From Aurifilum marmelostoma (taxonomy: Eukaryota > Ascomycota > Sordariomycetes > Diaporthales > Cryphonectriaceae), in assembly GCA_027559495.1 (NCBI GenBank), contig JAMXSV010000010.1, positions 2,542,001 through 2,606,000 of the forward strand: a stretch of DNA of 64,000 nt, written 5' to 3'. Position 1 is the first letter of the stretch, and each line of letters starts with the position of its first letter. A model generated the notes under the pieces. That model searched no databases. It worked only from the letters and a program-made list of their open reading frames with translations, and had not been told where the DNA came from. A program made the translations under genes and the position numbers. Below are positions 33,318 to 45,754 of this stretch, in pieces.

Positions 33318-36300
33318 ATACTTATCACCTACTACTATGGTTCATATGCAGCCGAGGCGGGATGAGGGCATCAAACGGTCAAAGTGGGTGACCCGCTACT
33401 GCAAGTCGCAATATTTGAGCACAGTCAAGCCTTGAGTTTTACCGTTGGGGAATGCAGTTCACACCGGTCGGTACCTGTCATCATTCTGAGATGTGACAAT
33501 CCTCAAGGTTACATATTATAGATTGGGTGGGACTCGAGCAAATCCCAGCTTCGGATGCAAGACGCCGGCTGGAAGGCATTAGCACGAGCTTTGAGCCGAA
33601 CCTTGCATTTCTCCGGGGCCCAAATGTAGATACGTCAAGCATCAGACTTGTTTTTTCCAATCCAGCTTGAGGCATCAGTCGAGAGCATGTGACATGTCAT
33701 GTCAAAGGAAATTCGTCTTGACAAAATGCTTCAGGGCCCAGTGTAGAAACAAAGAAGCCCATGCTTTGAGCCCATACGGCGAGAACTGTCTTGAAAGCGC
33801 CGTAACTACTGGCGCGAAGCCTGATAAGAAATCAGTACTTTGCCACATCTTTTACGCATCGGATTGCTTGTGAGGCCGAGGGACTCCCTTTGCCTTTAGT
33901 CCAACAGCTTTCTGGGGAAGGTAACAATTTGTGGTGCTCAAATCACCTGGTAGCGAATGTAGCACATGCTGTTGAGCAGCTTTTGCCCCAGATCCGTTAT
34001 CGATGATAGATTCTCGCTGCAATTTATCGTGCATAGACTCCAGCAACTCCAACGAGCTTGGACAGTTGCATGATGAGCTCCAGAACAAGTGTCAGAACAA
34101 ACAGTGCCTCTCAGATCTCAAGCCTCTACACCCCCTTTCAGGGAGCTACGCCAAGATCGTATCAGTGAGGACGGTCAAGGAAGCCCTGGAGAAGGTCGAG
34201 ACTCTGTTCGGTCGTGGCGGTGGGCCTTGTACGAATCCTTCCCTAGACCTCCGGCCTGCCAAGCTACGCAGAATGGCACAGACGGCAAGGTCAGTTTCGT
34301 ACCAGCGCTGGAGAATCGAATCGACATATAGGGCCGTATAAAATCTGTTACTGCCGTGGTTATGTGCAACATGTCCACTGATCCTTTTACGTTGAGGGCA
34401 CTGGGCACTGAAGTCTCGGTCTACCCATATATTCTTCAAAACCTCCCGCTCTTTCAAAGCAACGGGCGACAAATGTTTCAATTCCTTTCTTTGTAAGGTC
34501 TATATTACATAAACAGCGAAGAAATCTAAGACTTACCCTTCAGCCCAAGCGGTTGTGGACAAGTCTGTTCACAAAGTTCGACCTCTGACTACTGTCAAAC
34601 TCAAAAATCTCAAATGTGCGATCAGAGCCCCACAGCGTTCAGAATAACCAGTCACGGTTAGTTTCTCCGGCAACTGACCCAATCTGGTCTGTTCAGGTCT
34701 CGATCGTACGGTGGAACTTTGACAGAGTTCAGCCACGCCAAGTGCAATTTGTCTTTCTACAAGGGGATATCCTGCTGGAGCTATCAGGAGATGGGACGCC
34801 TTGATATAATTAGTACCGGGGTGTACAAACACGTGGGATCACATGTCAAGCCACGTTTTCTTGGAGAGCAAGTGCTAGAGACAGTGTGTACTCTTGATGA
34901 ATCTTGGCTTCAGGGCTCAAGATAATACGACTTTCGAAAACCTCAAGCGTCTTGCCATAATAACAAGTCGGTACTGTACTGATATGCTCACCATGAGCAG
35001 CCTGACCAGCCCCTGAGAGCCCCTGAGAACCTCGCGAAACATACTCAAGTCTGACTGTGGCGGCCAACAGCCCCCTGGTGTTCCGCCCTGAAAGCAATTG
35101 CGCAATTTCCAATTTATTCAAGTACCTTGACCCTTGCCCATAGATACAATGTGATTCTTGAGCCTTGGGGACTTCCTCGAGCGCCTCGAATATCTTGTTC
35201 TGGAAAAAGTGAACGTTTAGCGTAGGTGAGACGGCAACGGCGAGCTGCCGACCAAGATATTCTGAACACAAGCGCACATTGTTGCTGCCATTGATATGAT
35301 TTTCATATCGAGCCTGGTTTCTAGCCGGACCATATCTGCTTAGGTTTGTATTCAGGGGTCTGTAGCAACAGGTATTGTGCTACCGTTGCATTTCACAATC
35401 ATGGCAGCATGCGCACTGCACTACGAACCTTTACCTTAATTAATGCAAATGGCATCACAATGAATCTTGCTGTCCGCAGAGTGGAGCTCCAAGATTTGCG
35501 AGTAGGGACTGTTGGACTCTTTGAGTCTCTGAAAGGGTAGAAAGGTGTTCACGCAGCCACAGTGACTCAACAGGGAGCAACAAAGAATGGTACTGTGCGG
35601 ATATTGACGATACTGCAGCATCGTCGAAAGCATCCTATACATGAGTTACCGCCTTGTGGAACGTCATATCGTTACTGGCTGATGATCACTCCTAGCCCCA
35701 AGTAGAGGCAGCAGTACCACTCACAGGCCTTCCGACGAACACAGTCGAAAAAATTGCTTTCGCTCCTGGGCCTCTGGCTAGATGATCTCGAGCTTGACGA
35801 TTCGAAAGGTCAAGACGTCTTGGAAACAGAGAAAGCTCTCGAGAATACCATGTCGGTTTGAGAATCCGAGACGCCACAGGACTGAAGAGAGAAAGTGATT
35901 CAAGTTATGAGATTCCACGCGTTTCGGGAACAAAATGTAGAAATTGAGATTTGATCATGGGTTGAAGACGAGCGTCCTGGCCATTAGCTGGCAAGACTAC
36001 TGTCTCTCGTAATATCTTATGTCGATGACCGCGCCGATTTAAATTGGACAAGCGGTCCGGAGCACCGAAGACAAGGCCGTTGAATAAAAGTGAAAAGGCA
36101 ATTTGGTGGAAGTGGCACGGAGTCAATGGACTGGACAGCTTGCTTCACTCATCATGACGCCAATGTGCTGGGTCAGGGCTCAGTAAAGCCGCGCAAGGCT
36201 TCAGAGTTCAATCATTGTGCTAACCGTCGTTGCCGACATGGACCTCTACCAAACGCAGCCCATAGTACATTACATGAGAAATTGGCGTGAACGAATGTTT

Positions 36301-39300
36301 TGCTTCCATAATTCCAACCCTCCACTTGCATTTTCATCCTACAACGTTGCCGCGAACAGCTCAAAGAAGGCGGAACAAGTCATGGTCCAAAGATGCGGAA
36401 CATGCGCCTCAGTCCGCTTCGAACAAGAGACATAAGTATGTTGTCGTGCCTTGAAAAGTACGCCTTCACGCATTGAGACTACCAGTGTTCGTCTTAATCG
36501 CGCGCTCGGAGACGCCCGCCTTTCTCATCTTGCCACGTGCAAGACCAGAAGCCCTGGGGAAGAGGAGTCTCAGGTCGATTTGGCGTTCTGCCCTGGGACG
36601 GCGGTGCTGAGGGTAGTCTGCAAGGGCAGGGACGGTGATGGATTCCATGGTTATATTGAGATGGTGATATGCGGTGTGTGTTCTTTTCGAGCGATGATGA
36701 GCGTTGTTGGTCAATTTGTTATGCCGTGAGACTTCGCTGATGATCGATTTTGAGGCTGGTAGGCTTGAGTTTCTTGAGGCGGCCTTTTGTGCAAAGCATA
36801 AGGTTCACAGATAGGAGAGTAACGCTTTTATATCGGTGATGGTCATAATTTATAACCTTTTGAAGGACGAGGCAGTACTCCAGGACACCATCCTATTCAG
36901 AAAGGGGGGGCTGACGACTCTTTTTAAAAGTTGTGATCTCGCTGCCGACATGGGTAGGGCCCCAATGATTGCGAGACACCGGAGAGGAGGCATTATGTCC
37001 ACGCTGATACCTGTCCAATGGGCGATGCCGTATGTTGCTTGGATCACGCGAACTTCGCTCACTCAGGCACCTACCGTTGAGACACTGCCCCGTAAGGCTG
37101 TACTTCCCGGTCTCTTCGTTGGGAGGGGACCGACCTGCGGTGGCTCTATGGTGAGATCGACACACGTACGGAGTACAAACAACACAAGGCGTCTTACATG
37201 CAGAAGCGGGCTGATGTAAGCGGCACAGCAGTATCAAGCAGGGGAAGGCGAAGCCAGATAGAGAGGGGAGAAAGAAAAAAAGGAATACCGGGGTTGTGAT
37301 GAGCAGTCTTAGACAGACCGCTATTTGGTCTGTGGAGTGGAGAAACTCAGAATCCCGCGACTTCAGCCTCCGGGTGATTGTGGTCCGCGTGAATCAGAGT
37401 GACAATCCGACCGGTATGGACTGTGGTAATTATGTAGTCATCGGATGAGAGGCTGAGGACAAAGAAACATCTGCCAATCCAGGGAAACTTGTGATGGCCT
37501 TCAGTGTCGAGGGGGTGAAGTGAAGAGCAAATAAGAATGTGGCCACGTTATCAACGCTGTAGCCTCCGCCACAGCACAGGGTGGTGCATGGAGAATCACA
37601 GGTGTCGAGATGGACAAAGAACAAGTACAACACAATAGACCTTCGTTGAAAACGCAGCAATTCCTAGCGAGAATTTGCATATCAATACCATGGCAATAAG
37701 TGCGTCGTTCATAATTGCACATGTAATCATTTAGGCATCAGGACAGATTTGTTGACTTGATGAGGCTTCAGCCTCAAACAAGTGGTGGAGCTGGTCTGAG
37801 TGGTGATTCACGGGCGGGATGACCGGCGTATTGGGGATCAGATGGCGGAGGGATGCCACATAGGCACAAGAAAGAGGAGCTCGTGGATCCGATCATCATT
37901 CGTCAGATTCGACAGGATCGTATCACAGGCACAAGTGCGCCCACTGGAGTCGTATATTGAGCGGTCAGGCTACCAAAAAACATAAAGACAGTATTTTTCG
38001 AATTGTAGGCAACAATATTGAAAGCTGAAGCCCCTCCCCCTCGGCTTTTGAACGTTGGCACTGGAGAGGATCGTGGGGTCACCATGCCTCACGTGCACCC
38101 ATTCATCACTCAGAAGCCTAGCTTGACCATCGAGCAAGAATGGTGGTGTGGGAGTATTGTTGATATCGAGATCTCGAGGATGCTACGAAACCTTTGTAGT
38201 ACAATGTCAACCGTTTGGCATGTCCGTTTCTGCAGGCTTGACCGTTTTCCAAGAAAAGAAAAAGAACTTCGGAAGCAGGATAATTGATTAAAATGACTCA
38301 CAATTTATTTTCATTTATTTTTTACTTTATTTATTCTGCTCACTTGTCTTGTTTCCTTTCCCACCCTCTTCCGCAATTCAACTTTCCACGCCGGGGTCGT
38401 GATGGTGGTTTTGATGAGTTGTCCTGGCATCGCCATGTCCAGATGACCCCGAAAGCTGCTGAAGTTCATGCAGGTCGCTGCCAGGTGTCAGTCATCCCAC
38501 CCAGGCCCACGGCGAGAGGGGGCGAATCGACAGCGTGCGAGATGACGCTAGGGGACAAGAGGGTGGTGTGGGCTGGGAGTTGGGGGGCCACGGCACCGGA
38601 GCAACGGGATCGGTGGGGCAGCCATTATCGTGCTGAGAGGGGTTTGCTGCTGCAGGCTGTCCTTTGTCGATTGTATCGCTCCATGATTGGGCCTGCTATG
38701 GCTGCGATCTTGGACATGACGGTGAGGCGTGTTCCGTCATACAGCATGTGATGGTTTTCGCGGAGGCTAAAATGGCGGACGATCCTGCGCCCAATCTTTC
38801 GGGAGACTGGGTGCGAGGTATTTTCTCTTGTCCCTTTTTTTCACATAATAGGAAAAGTATACAAGCATATAGATTCTATATCAATGAAGTTCCTGATCCT
38901 GGGGGTACACACCGATGTGGTGGTGGTGGTGGTGGGGGGGGGGTGTGGGTTGTGGACCAACAACTCCATCCTACACCTCGCTGTCGATTCCGGTTATCGA
39001 TTCCCAACACCGACGAGCTGCCACTTGATGTAGCTCTAGCAGGCACGCGGACACCTTGGTGAGGCGATTGCACCATCATCCTAGTATACGTCCTGCCGAT
39101 AGGCGGGAGGGAGTGTTGTCAGGATGGCCTCGCATCGTCTAGCACAGCTACTTGCTTTATGAGTCAAACAAGAAAACGCGTCGTACGTAATCTCTCCTAT
39201 CTCGACTCGATCTGGGCCTTCTCGGTGCCTGAACTAGGTGGGTCGGGTGTGATGTACTGATTCCCTTCCCAATTCTGAGAGTTCGACTACGGAGATGTGT

Positions 39301-40499
39301 GTGCTCACTGCGGTGTAATTACAGATTCATGTAATTACTGTATTAATTTGGTATCACGGGTACACATTGGACACCTAAGGCGTATTCATTCTCTGGGTCT
39401 CGTCGTGGGATAGTGCTCGACTCCCGTGGCCCCTCCTCTCTAGCCATACCAAGTCTGTAAATTAGAGATTTATTAATACTATTATTATTATGTTTTTTCT
39501 CTCTTCATTTCTTGTTCTTGAAAAACAAACCTTGTCAATTGAATTATCCACAAGTCAATGTTTTTCCCTCTTGTCTTTCTCCTCACCGAGCGTGTCCGTG
39601 GTGGTGTGTATACCCCTGTCTACAATGTCACCTCACCGAACAGTGCCCCTGGGGTTGTCACCCGCCAGGTTGAGTGATGCACGTGGCATGCGTGCTTCAT
39701 CGTCGTTCAGATACAAGATCGAAATGGAAGCAAGATGCCTCAAGCCTCAGAAATAGCGCAACCCCAGATGTATCTCCTCTGATGGCAGTTCATGCTCAAG
39801 ACAGATGATATCATCCTGCCCAAGTCGGATGGGGGCAGATGAGACCCCCCCCGAGACACCATAGCAGAGCCCTCCACACACCCACTAACAAGTTGGCGGC
39901 ATGCCTCGACCGGGATCTTGTATCAGAACGAGATAAGTTACAGAAAAATTACACATCTCATCTTAAGATCAGATATCTCGATCGAATCATCCTCGAGGCT
40001 GGTCAGAAGATAAGTTTAGACATTTACATGCCAGGCAGGATACCCTCCCTTATCTTTGCGTTCATCACGGCCATATAAGCTCTCTTCATAATAGCATTTG
40101 ATGCTTGATTGTCGTCATATCCCCGCATGACTGCGTCCCGGTGCCCGTTCTCCTTAAAATGGCTGGTTATCGGCTTCTAGTCCTTGCGACCAAGTCCTCC
40201 TGAATCCTATAAGCAAGCTGGGTTTGTCGATCGTGGGGGCCACCAGAACACCAGGTCTCTTCGTGTCTGCTGATATCGAGCGACACGTAGACATCCTGCA
40301 TCGTGGATCTTGTGATAAACGACGTCAAAGTATCCCCCATTCTATCAGATGCAGCAGCATGGTGTTGGTTATCGCATTAGGAACCATCTCGATTGACAGG
40401 TGTCTACAACGAAGCACGAGTCCAGATGCGCGAAGTCAACAGGATGAACTGATGCTAATCATTACTATAGTCCTGATCCGACGGACAAATACACTTCCT

Positions 40500-42724
40500 T
40501 TAATGCGCAGCAGCCATGATCTGTTTTTGCCGGACCTCGGACTCCTCGAGTGCAGACTCGATGTGGTTATTCATCCGATCCTTCACAGGCCGCAGGAAAC
40601 AGGCTACAACGGCATTCACCGCGACCACAACAGCAATGGCGATCCATACAAACTTCCACGAGTAGGTATTAGCGTCCGCAAAGGCGCCCAGGCATGCCGG
40701 GATAAGCTGTGCCGGCAGACCCTGGATCATGGCCAGCGCCTGTGGGGGGTTGGCGGCGCTGAAAGACGCAAGGACCTGTGGCAGAAGCTCGGGGACGTTG
40801 AGCTGGGCTGCGCCGAGGACTGCCGCCACATCTGTGGGGAGGGACTGGTCCATCTTGTTGTTGTAGATCGCCGTGAAGATGGTGATGCCGATAATCCCGC
40901 CAAAGGCGCGAGCGGAGACACTGAGGGTGCCAGCTGTGCCGAGCAGGAATGAAGGAACGGAGAGTGATAGTGCAGCGACTGTGTGAGGGAGAGGAGAAGG
41001 TCAGACTATGTGGTCCCGTCATCGGAAAAGTGTGAAGGGTATTACTATCTTACCAGGAATGACCGTAGTGACGGCGGTTCCAGCGCCAAATAGAGCAGTG
41101 AATGCAAAGAGCCAGTTGAGGCGGTTCGGGTTCAACAACGCCATCAGGCCTTGGTAAATAGGTCAGTATATGCGACGTTTACTTAGAGTGGTAGCAGAAG
41201 AACAACAAAGAGATGTACGAACCTGTGAATAAACTGCACCATGCCAATGCAATGACGAGAAGCAATCGGTATCGCTTGAGCTTGCCCATGATGTATCCCG
41301 CAGGCAGGCATCCAAAGGCGGAGATGGCCAGATACGGCATTAGATACTCCGCCACCTTGAGAGTATCTGGATTGAAAACTATGGCGATTTGCTGAGCCAG
41401 GAGAACGTTGACGCCGAGAAGTAGCATTCCTAGGACGACAGAAGAGGTTAGAATTCGTATGTCTCTTAATAAGCAGCGACAACATAGGGAAGTGTCGACG
41501 AGTGAAGTGCAAGAGAAGACTTACCGTCGATTGCGCACACGAACAGGAGGATGGGGAAGTTTCGGTTGACGAAGAGACGGTGGTCAAAAATTCCCTCCGT
41601 CGTGCCATATGCTTCGTACACACCAAATCCGACGAGCCCAACACAGCCGACAACGAGAGGCGCCAGAACCTGCTTCGAATTCCAGGCATATGTTGTTCCA
41701 CCCCATGTGAATGCAATCAGTAGGGAGGCTAGAGACCCCGTGAAGATGATAATGCCGATGTAATCAACCTTCGAGACTAAAGTGCGCACGCGCGAGTTCT
41801 GGCGGCGGAGCCCCGTGGGCGGTGGGTGGTAAAAGACGAGAACGAGCAGGCTGGTGCAGCCGTAGACGCACGCATTCAGGTAGTATGACCAGCGCCAGCC
41901 TTGGTCGTATCTCTTGACAAAGTCTCCTGCTGCCAGAGTACCCGCTACGACCGCGACGGAGGCCAGAGTCATGACGAAGCCCTGGACCTTGGGGCGGTGC
42001 TTATTCGGCGACACTTCGAGTGCAGTGGGAACGCCGATGATCTAAAGAAGAAGAAGTGATCAAAGGAAGAGAATGTCAGCCATGTACTGTACATATCTCA
42101 TACACACAAACGTAGGGCAAGACAATAAGAAACATACGCAGCCAGCATTTGCAAGTCCGGATAGGACTTGACCACCGATGATTGTGACGGTGTGTTTCGC
42201 GGATCCCGAAATCACGGCTCCAACAACACCTATGGCTGCTGCCGAGACAATGAACCACTTCTTGCCGAACCTGTCACTCAGAAACCCCTAAAAAAAATTG
42301 ACAATGTTAGAGGTCTGGCTGCGCAATGGTGCATTGCAAGGTGAAGTTGGCGTACAAAAATAGGTCCAAAAGCGAGAGTAAGGAGGAAGCTGGCATTGAC
42401 GATCCACGATTCGGCGGCTGAATCACCCAGACTGGCGATCTGGGAGCGTATGACAGTGTTTGTCTGAAAGAACAATTGCATGAGCACTTTTGTACTGGTT
42501 CCAAGTCAAATTTCATGCGTGAGATTTTCGAGTGGACTCACCGTGTTCGATATAGCAGCGCAGACATTTCCCATGGCCAGGGAAAAAATGGCAGCGAATG
42601 TCCTCCAGTGTACTTGATATTCTGATGAAGGCTCGAATTCGCTTGCGAGGGCGGAAACCTGAACCTCCTCAGCCTCCTGGCGCTCCCGGTGGGCAGCAGC
42701 AGGCATGACCTTCTCTTCATCCAT
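40500..42724 (-). CDS. MFS transporter, TRI12 / siderophore-type, 14 TM
   Basis: Seven exons on the - strand: 42724-42542, 42463-42356, 42287-42138, 42041-41525, 41429-41223, 41149-41054 and 40978-40500. They sum to 579 aa with every junction in phase and introns of 68-96 nt. Hydrophilic acidic N-terminus, then multiple TM helices. The MFS signature GFLSDRFGKKWFIVSAAA lies in the loop after TM2, with IIGVPTALEVSPNK and WRWSYYLNA further on. These match the fungal TRI12 family of drug:proton antiporters and siderophore or mycotoxin pumps rather than sugar porters. The C-terminal end (SWKFVWIAIAVVVAVNAVVACFL) is the last helix followed by a charged tail. It sits downstream of a flavin monooxygenase on the same strand, which suggests export or detoxification of an oxidised metabolite. 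Substrate is not predictable. Confidence 0.9.
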
Positions 42725-43285
42725 AATAGTCTGTATGGTCTGTGAGCTCTGGGTCGACTTGCTGTCTCTGTGTATTAGTAGTTGCGAGTACACAGTGTTC
42801 CGTCAATGGAGTCAACAATGAGAGAGAAGAACCAGTGACACCTGCACGAAAAGAAAAGGATCGGGCTGGGGGGCGATCCAAATACAGAAACCAGGTAAGT
42901 GCATGAGGCGGGTCCCCGTCGCTCATCAAAAACCTCTTCCCTACTATTCCAGCTCTCGACACCAGGCATTGCCGCACTCAAACCCCTAACAGCGACATGG
43001 GGAAGCGGGCCCTAGTAGCCAGCCACTACTTACCCCGTGGGGGAGAATGGCAAATGGATGGATCCAGCAGAATGGAACACTAGACCAGCGGCTTTTCCGG
43101 GTCGACGGTGTCAATGATTATACCGCGGCGCCAGTGACTAGTCTACGTTCACTCGTAGAACAGGCTTTTCCGGCTTCGAAGCTGCTTGTAGTTTGCTAGT
43201 TATTTTTCTATCACGTGGTCTATATTTCTGTTCGACGCCAATTTGGACTCCAGACGCGAGGCGACGCTACGGGTGAGTCTCGTGA
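42725..43285. other. MFS promoter and intergenic
   Basis: Upstream region of the MFS transporter. A plausible donor-acceptor pair at the right-hand edge (GTGAGT near 43272, CCCAG near 43343) suggests part of this belongs to the small + strand gene called next. Nothing else is seen. Confidence 0.5.
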
Positions 43286-43339
43286 GTGTTCTTAGCCCTG
43301 CCTTCACCCCTTGACTTTCTGACGAGCTTCTCATCATCC

Positions 43340-43600
43340 CAGGATACAGCAGACGGCATCAGAGAGACCCTAGTCGGGCCCAAAAGGTTTAGCAAAAACT
43401 ACTCAGGGCCGTCGGCGTTCACATTTAAGGAGATATATATGCATAATCACCACTCGAAGCACACCACGGGATATCCGGACGCCAATTCGCTGCAGAATGG
43501 GATTGATCCGATGTCGTATTCCGGGGGTTTCAAGGATTTTGAAGACTACAGGGGGATCACAGCAGGGATGGATGAACTGTCCAGAGAGAGGGGCAAGTGA
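43340..43600 (+). CDS. Possible last exon of an unrecognised small gene
   Basis: From an acceptor (TTCTCATCATCCCAG) the frame reads DTADGIRETLVGPKRFSKNY and runs about 85 residues to a TGA at 43598. Composition is protein-like: Gly/Tyr/Asp-rich, with HNHHSKH and SYSGGFKDFEDY. A GTGAGT donor with a TTCTGAC branch site lies about 70 nt upstream, so it looks like a terminal exon preceded by an intron. I could not find a matching first exon with a start codon. It may be a remnant or a small gene lying between the monooxygenase and the transporter. No family recognised; boundaries approximate. Confidence 0.3.
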   Translation, partial: QDTADGIRETLVGPKRFSKNYSGPSAFTFKEIYMHNHHSKHTTGYPDANSLQNGIDPMSYSGGFKDFEDYRGITAGMDELSRERGK

Positions 43601-43689
43601 GAAAACAAGTGTCTGTGATTGGTTACAGAAGAACGAGGCATGAGGATATCGTGAACACCCAGCCTATCAGAGTCACACTATCTGCTGTG

Positions 43690-45754
43690 TCAGTGAGAGA
43701 ATGGCCTAGCCTGATACTTCAGATCCATCTCTGGTGTACCAGCAGGGGGGATGTCCACGACATCTGGGTTTAGGTAGAAAGACGGGTCACCACCCCCTGT
43801 TAGACAGATGCTGAAGCCATTGCCCAGCCAGCGGAGGTGATTTCGGTCCTTGGATTCAAACTCAAAATCCTCCCAGCGCGGTGCCCGGAGAACCTCTAGC
43901 AGATGCAGCATACTCCCCGGCCAGAGGGCCGAGATGCGCCTACCCGTGCCGCCCTCGGTCTTGTACCAGCTCTTGCAGTCGTCCATGAACACAGTCCTCT
44001 TGAAGTACTCCCCAACGTAGTCGGTAAAGTCATCTACCCTCGCCTTCTTGGGCTCCATCGTCAGATAGTCCTCCTTCTGCAGCTTGCGGATGCACTTGAT
44101 GATGTAGTCTCCCTCGGCCTCCGCAAGCGGATTCAGAGATCCAGCAGCGAGGCCCGAGTTTGGTCCAAGCATCATAAAGTAGTTTGGAAAGCCATCCACT
44201 GCTAGCGAGAGGTAGGTTTGTGGGAACGGGGTAAACTTGTCCGCGATGGTCACGCCGTTTCTGCCGACCACGGTAAAGCCTGGAATACACGACGTATCGA
44301 AGCCGGTCGCGCAGACGAGGACGTCGGACTCTATTTGTCGCCCGTCGACGACCAGACCAGTCTTGTTGATTACCTCAATGTTTCCGGTAACGAGTTCGAC
44401 GTTAGGTTCGCACAGGGCCTCAAGATAACCGGGACCAGGGGTGATCCTGCGGCAGCCGACCCCAAATGGTGGAGAGAAGACATCGAGCAGGTCAGGCCTG
44501 TTCAAGAGCCTGTCTCTGGTCACTTCCGAGAATGTCTCCACGAAAGCTTTTTGCATGTCGGATCCGGTATGCGACGAGAAGTGGACAAAGTTGCTATCGT
44601 CATCCAGTAACTTTCTGAACTTGAGGTACGCCTCGTCACTTTTCTCCCACTCTGCCTTGCGCTCTTCCGAAACTGCATTGGGGAGAAGTCAGCAACAGAC
44701 ACAGAGAGCGCGCGTATGCACTGGGATCCCTTCAGAAATACTCATACTGAACAAGAATGTATCTCACTTTCTATGTCCTTTGGATCCCATCCCATTTGGC
44801 CCATCACATGGTCCCCGAAACGGTTGATGATCCACGTCTTGTTTCGGATAAGAACATTGAGCTTCGTGCCTTCGATTTTCTGTAGTTCTGGAACGATCTG
44901 GATCGAGCTGGAACCGCCACCTATCACGGCAATTTTCTTGTTACGAAAATCAAACCTAAGTTTGCGGCCAGATCGGTCAGATGGTGTCTTCTCAAAATTA
45001 TGGCGCCGCTCACTTTTCGTTCCATGTTGCTGAATGCATCTTCTCTCCTTCAAAGTCATCGATTCCTGTGATCTTTGGCCACTTTATATTGTTGAGGAAA
45101 CCCCGAGCAGTCACCACAACGTCCACGGTTTCCACAAACTCGTCTTTGGTATCTAGACGACGGACACTCACGCGCCTGGAGACATGGTCATTCAGTGCTT
45201 CCATCTTTAAAAGCTGTACGCAACCCGAGCCGCAGTAGCGAGCGCATCATTGCAGGGCATACTCACCATTGCTTAAGATCCTCAACCCAAGTACAATCGA
45301 CAACTTCATGGCGTAGCTGAACAAACCGCTTGGCCCCATATTTCTCAGCCACGCCGTCGATGTACTTGCAAATCTCTTTGGCGCTGGCGTAGAAGCCAGA
45401 CCAGGCCTTGTTCGGCTCAAAGGTGTACTGGTACGAATGCGCTTTCAAGACCAAAAGTTGTGAGCGCTGGCTTGTCTGAGCAGCGACGCGTACTGTTCCT
45501 CACTTTGACTCACCCGGGATATCACAAGCGCAGCCAGGATACCTGTTCTCCCACCATGTGCCTCCGATGCCGCCGTTCTTCTCGTAGATCTTCAGGTCAA
45601 TGTTTCGCAGGCGCTGAGGGATCCTAATGCCGAGGTAGATGCCCGAGATGCCAGCTCCAATGACTCTGACACTGAGGGGTCGCTCATTCTCGACGGGCTC
45701 CTCTTTGCAATGAAAGGCCGTCCTAGCTTCTCCAGGGATGGGGCCTTTAGCCAT
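43690..45754 (-). CDS. Baeyer-Villiger-type FAD monooxygenase, one junction off-frame
   Basis: Five exons on the - strand: 45754-45514, 45441-45267, 45213-45014, 44955-44768 and 44672-43690; about 595 aa. Class B flavin monooxygenase: the FAD Rossmann motif VIGAGISGIYLGI is near residue 31, with GGTWWENRYPGCACDIP, the NADPH motif VIGGGSSSIQIVPE, and the Baeyer-Villiger fingerprint FEGEKMHSATW. DVLVCATGFDTS is the second conserved C-terminal marker. Such enzymes insert oxygen next to ketones to give esters or lactones, or oxidise heteroatoms. Introns 1, 3 and 4 splice in phase. Intron 2 (45266-45214) has a strong GTGAGT donor and CAG acceptor but leaves the frame one base short, so either the site choice is wrong or a base is missing. 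The same-strand MFS transporter downstream suggests a small metabolite or detoxification cluster. Confidence 0.85.

Larger units (their letters stand above)
31482..40499. other. 9 kb gene-poor stretch
   Basis: No ORF or exon chain in this stretch matches a family I recognise. It contains a G14 run at 32649-32662, (TG)23 at 33271-33316, and GGT repeats ending in a G run at about 38918-38943. Between 33.4 and 37.2 kb base use differs from the flanks: there are few homopolymers and many medium ORFs on both strands. Several of these read as plausible protein, for example 35277-34846 on - and 34003-34341 on +, but they lack start, stop and splice coherence. This could be an old, decayed gene or gene pair. 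From 38.3 to 40.5 kb nothing is recognised. Confidence 0.45.

Noticed and set aside
33525..33605. tRNA-like sequence on the - strand (GTCTTGCATCCGAAG and GCTCGAGTCCCACC words)
   Set aside because: The words resemble anticodon and T arms, but the T loop has an insertion and no acceptor or D stem pairs properly. At most a tRNA relic.
35010..35040. Tandem AGCCCCTGAG words
   Set aside because: Only two short copies, no extended repeat.
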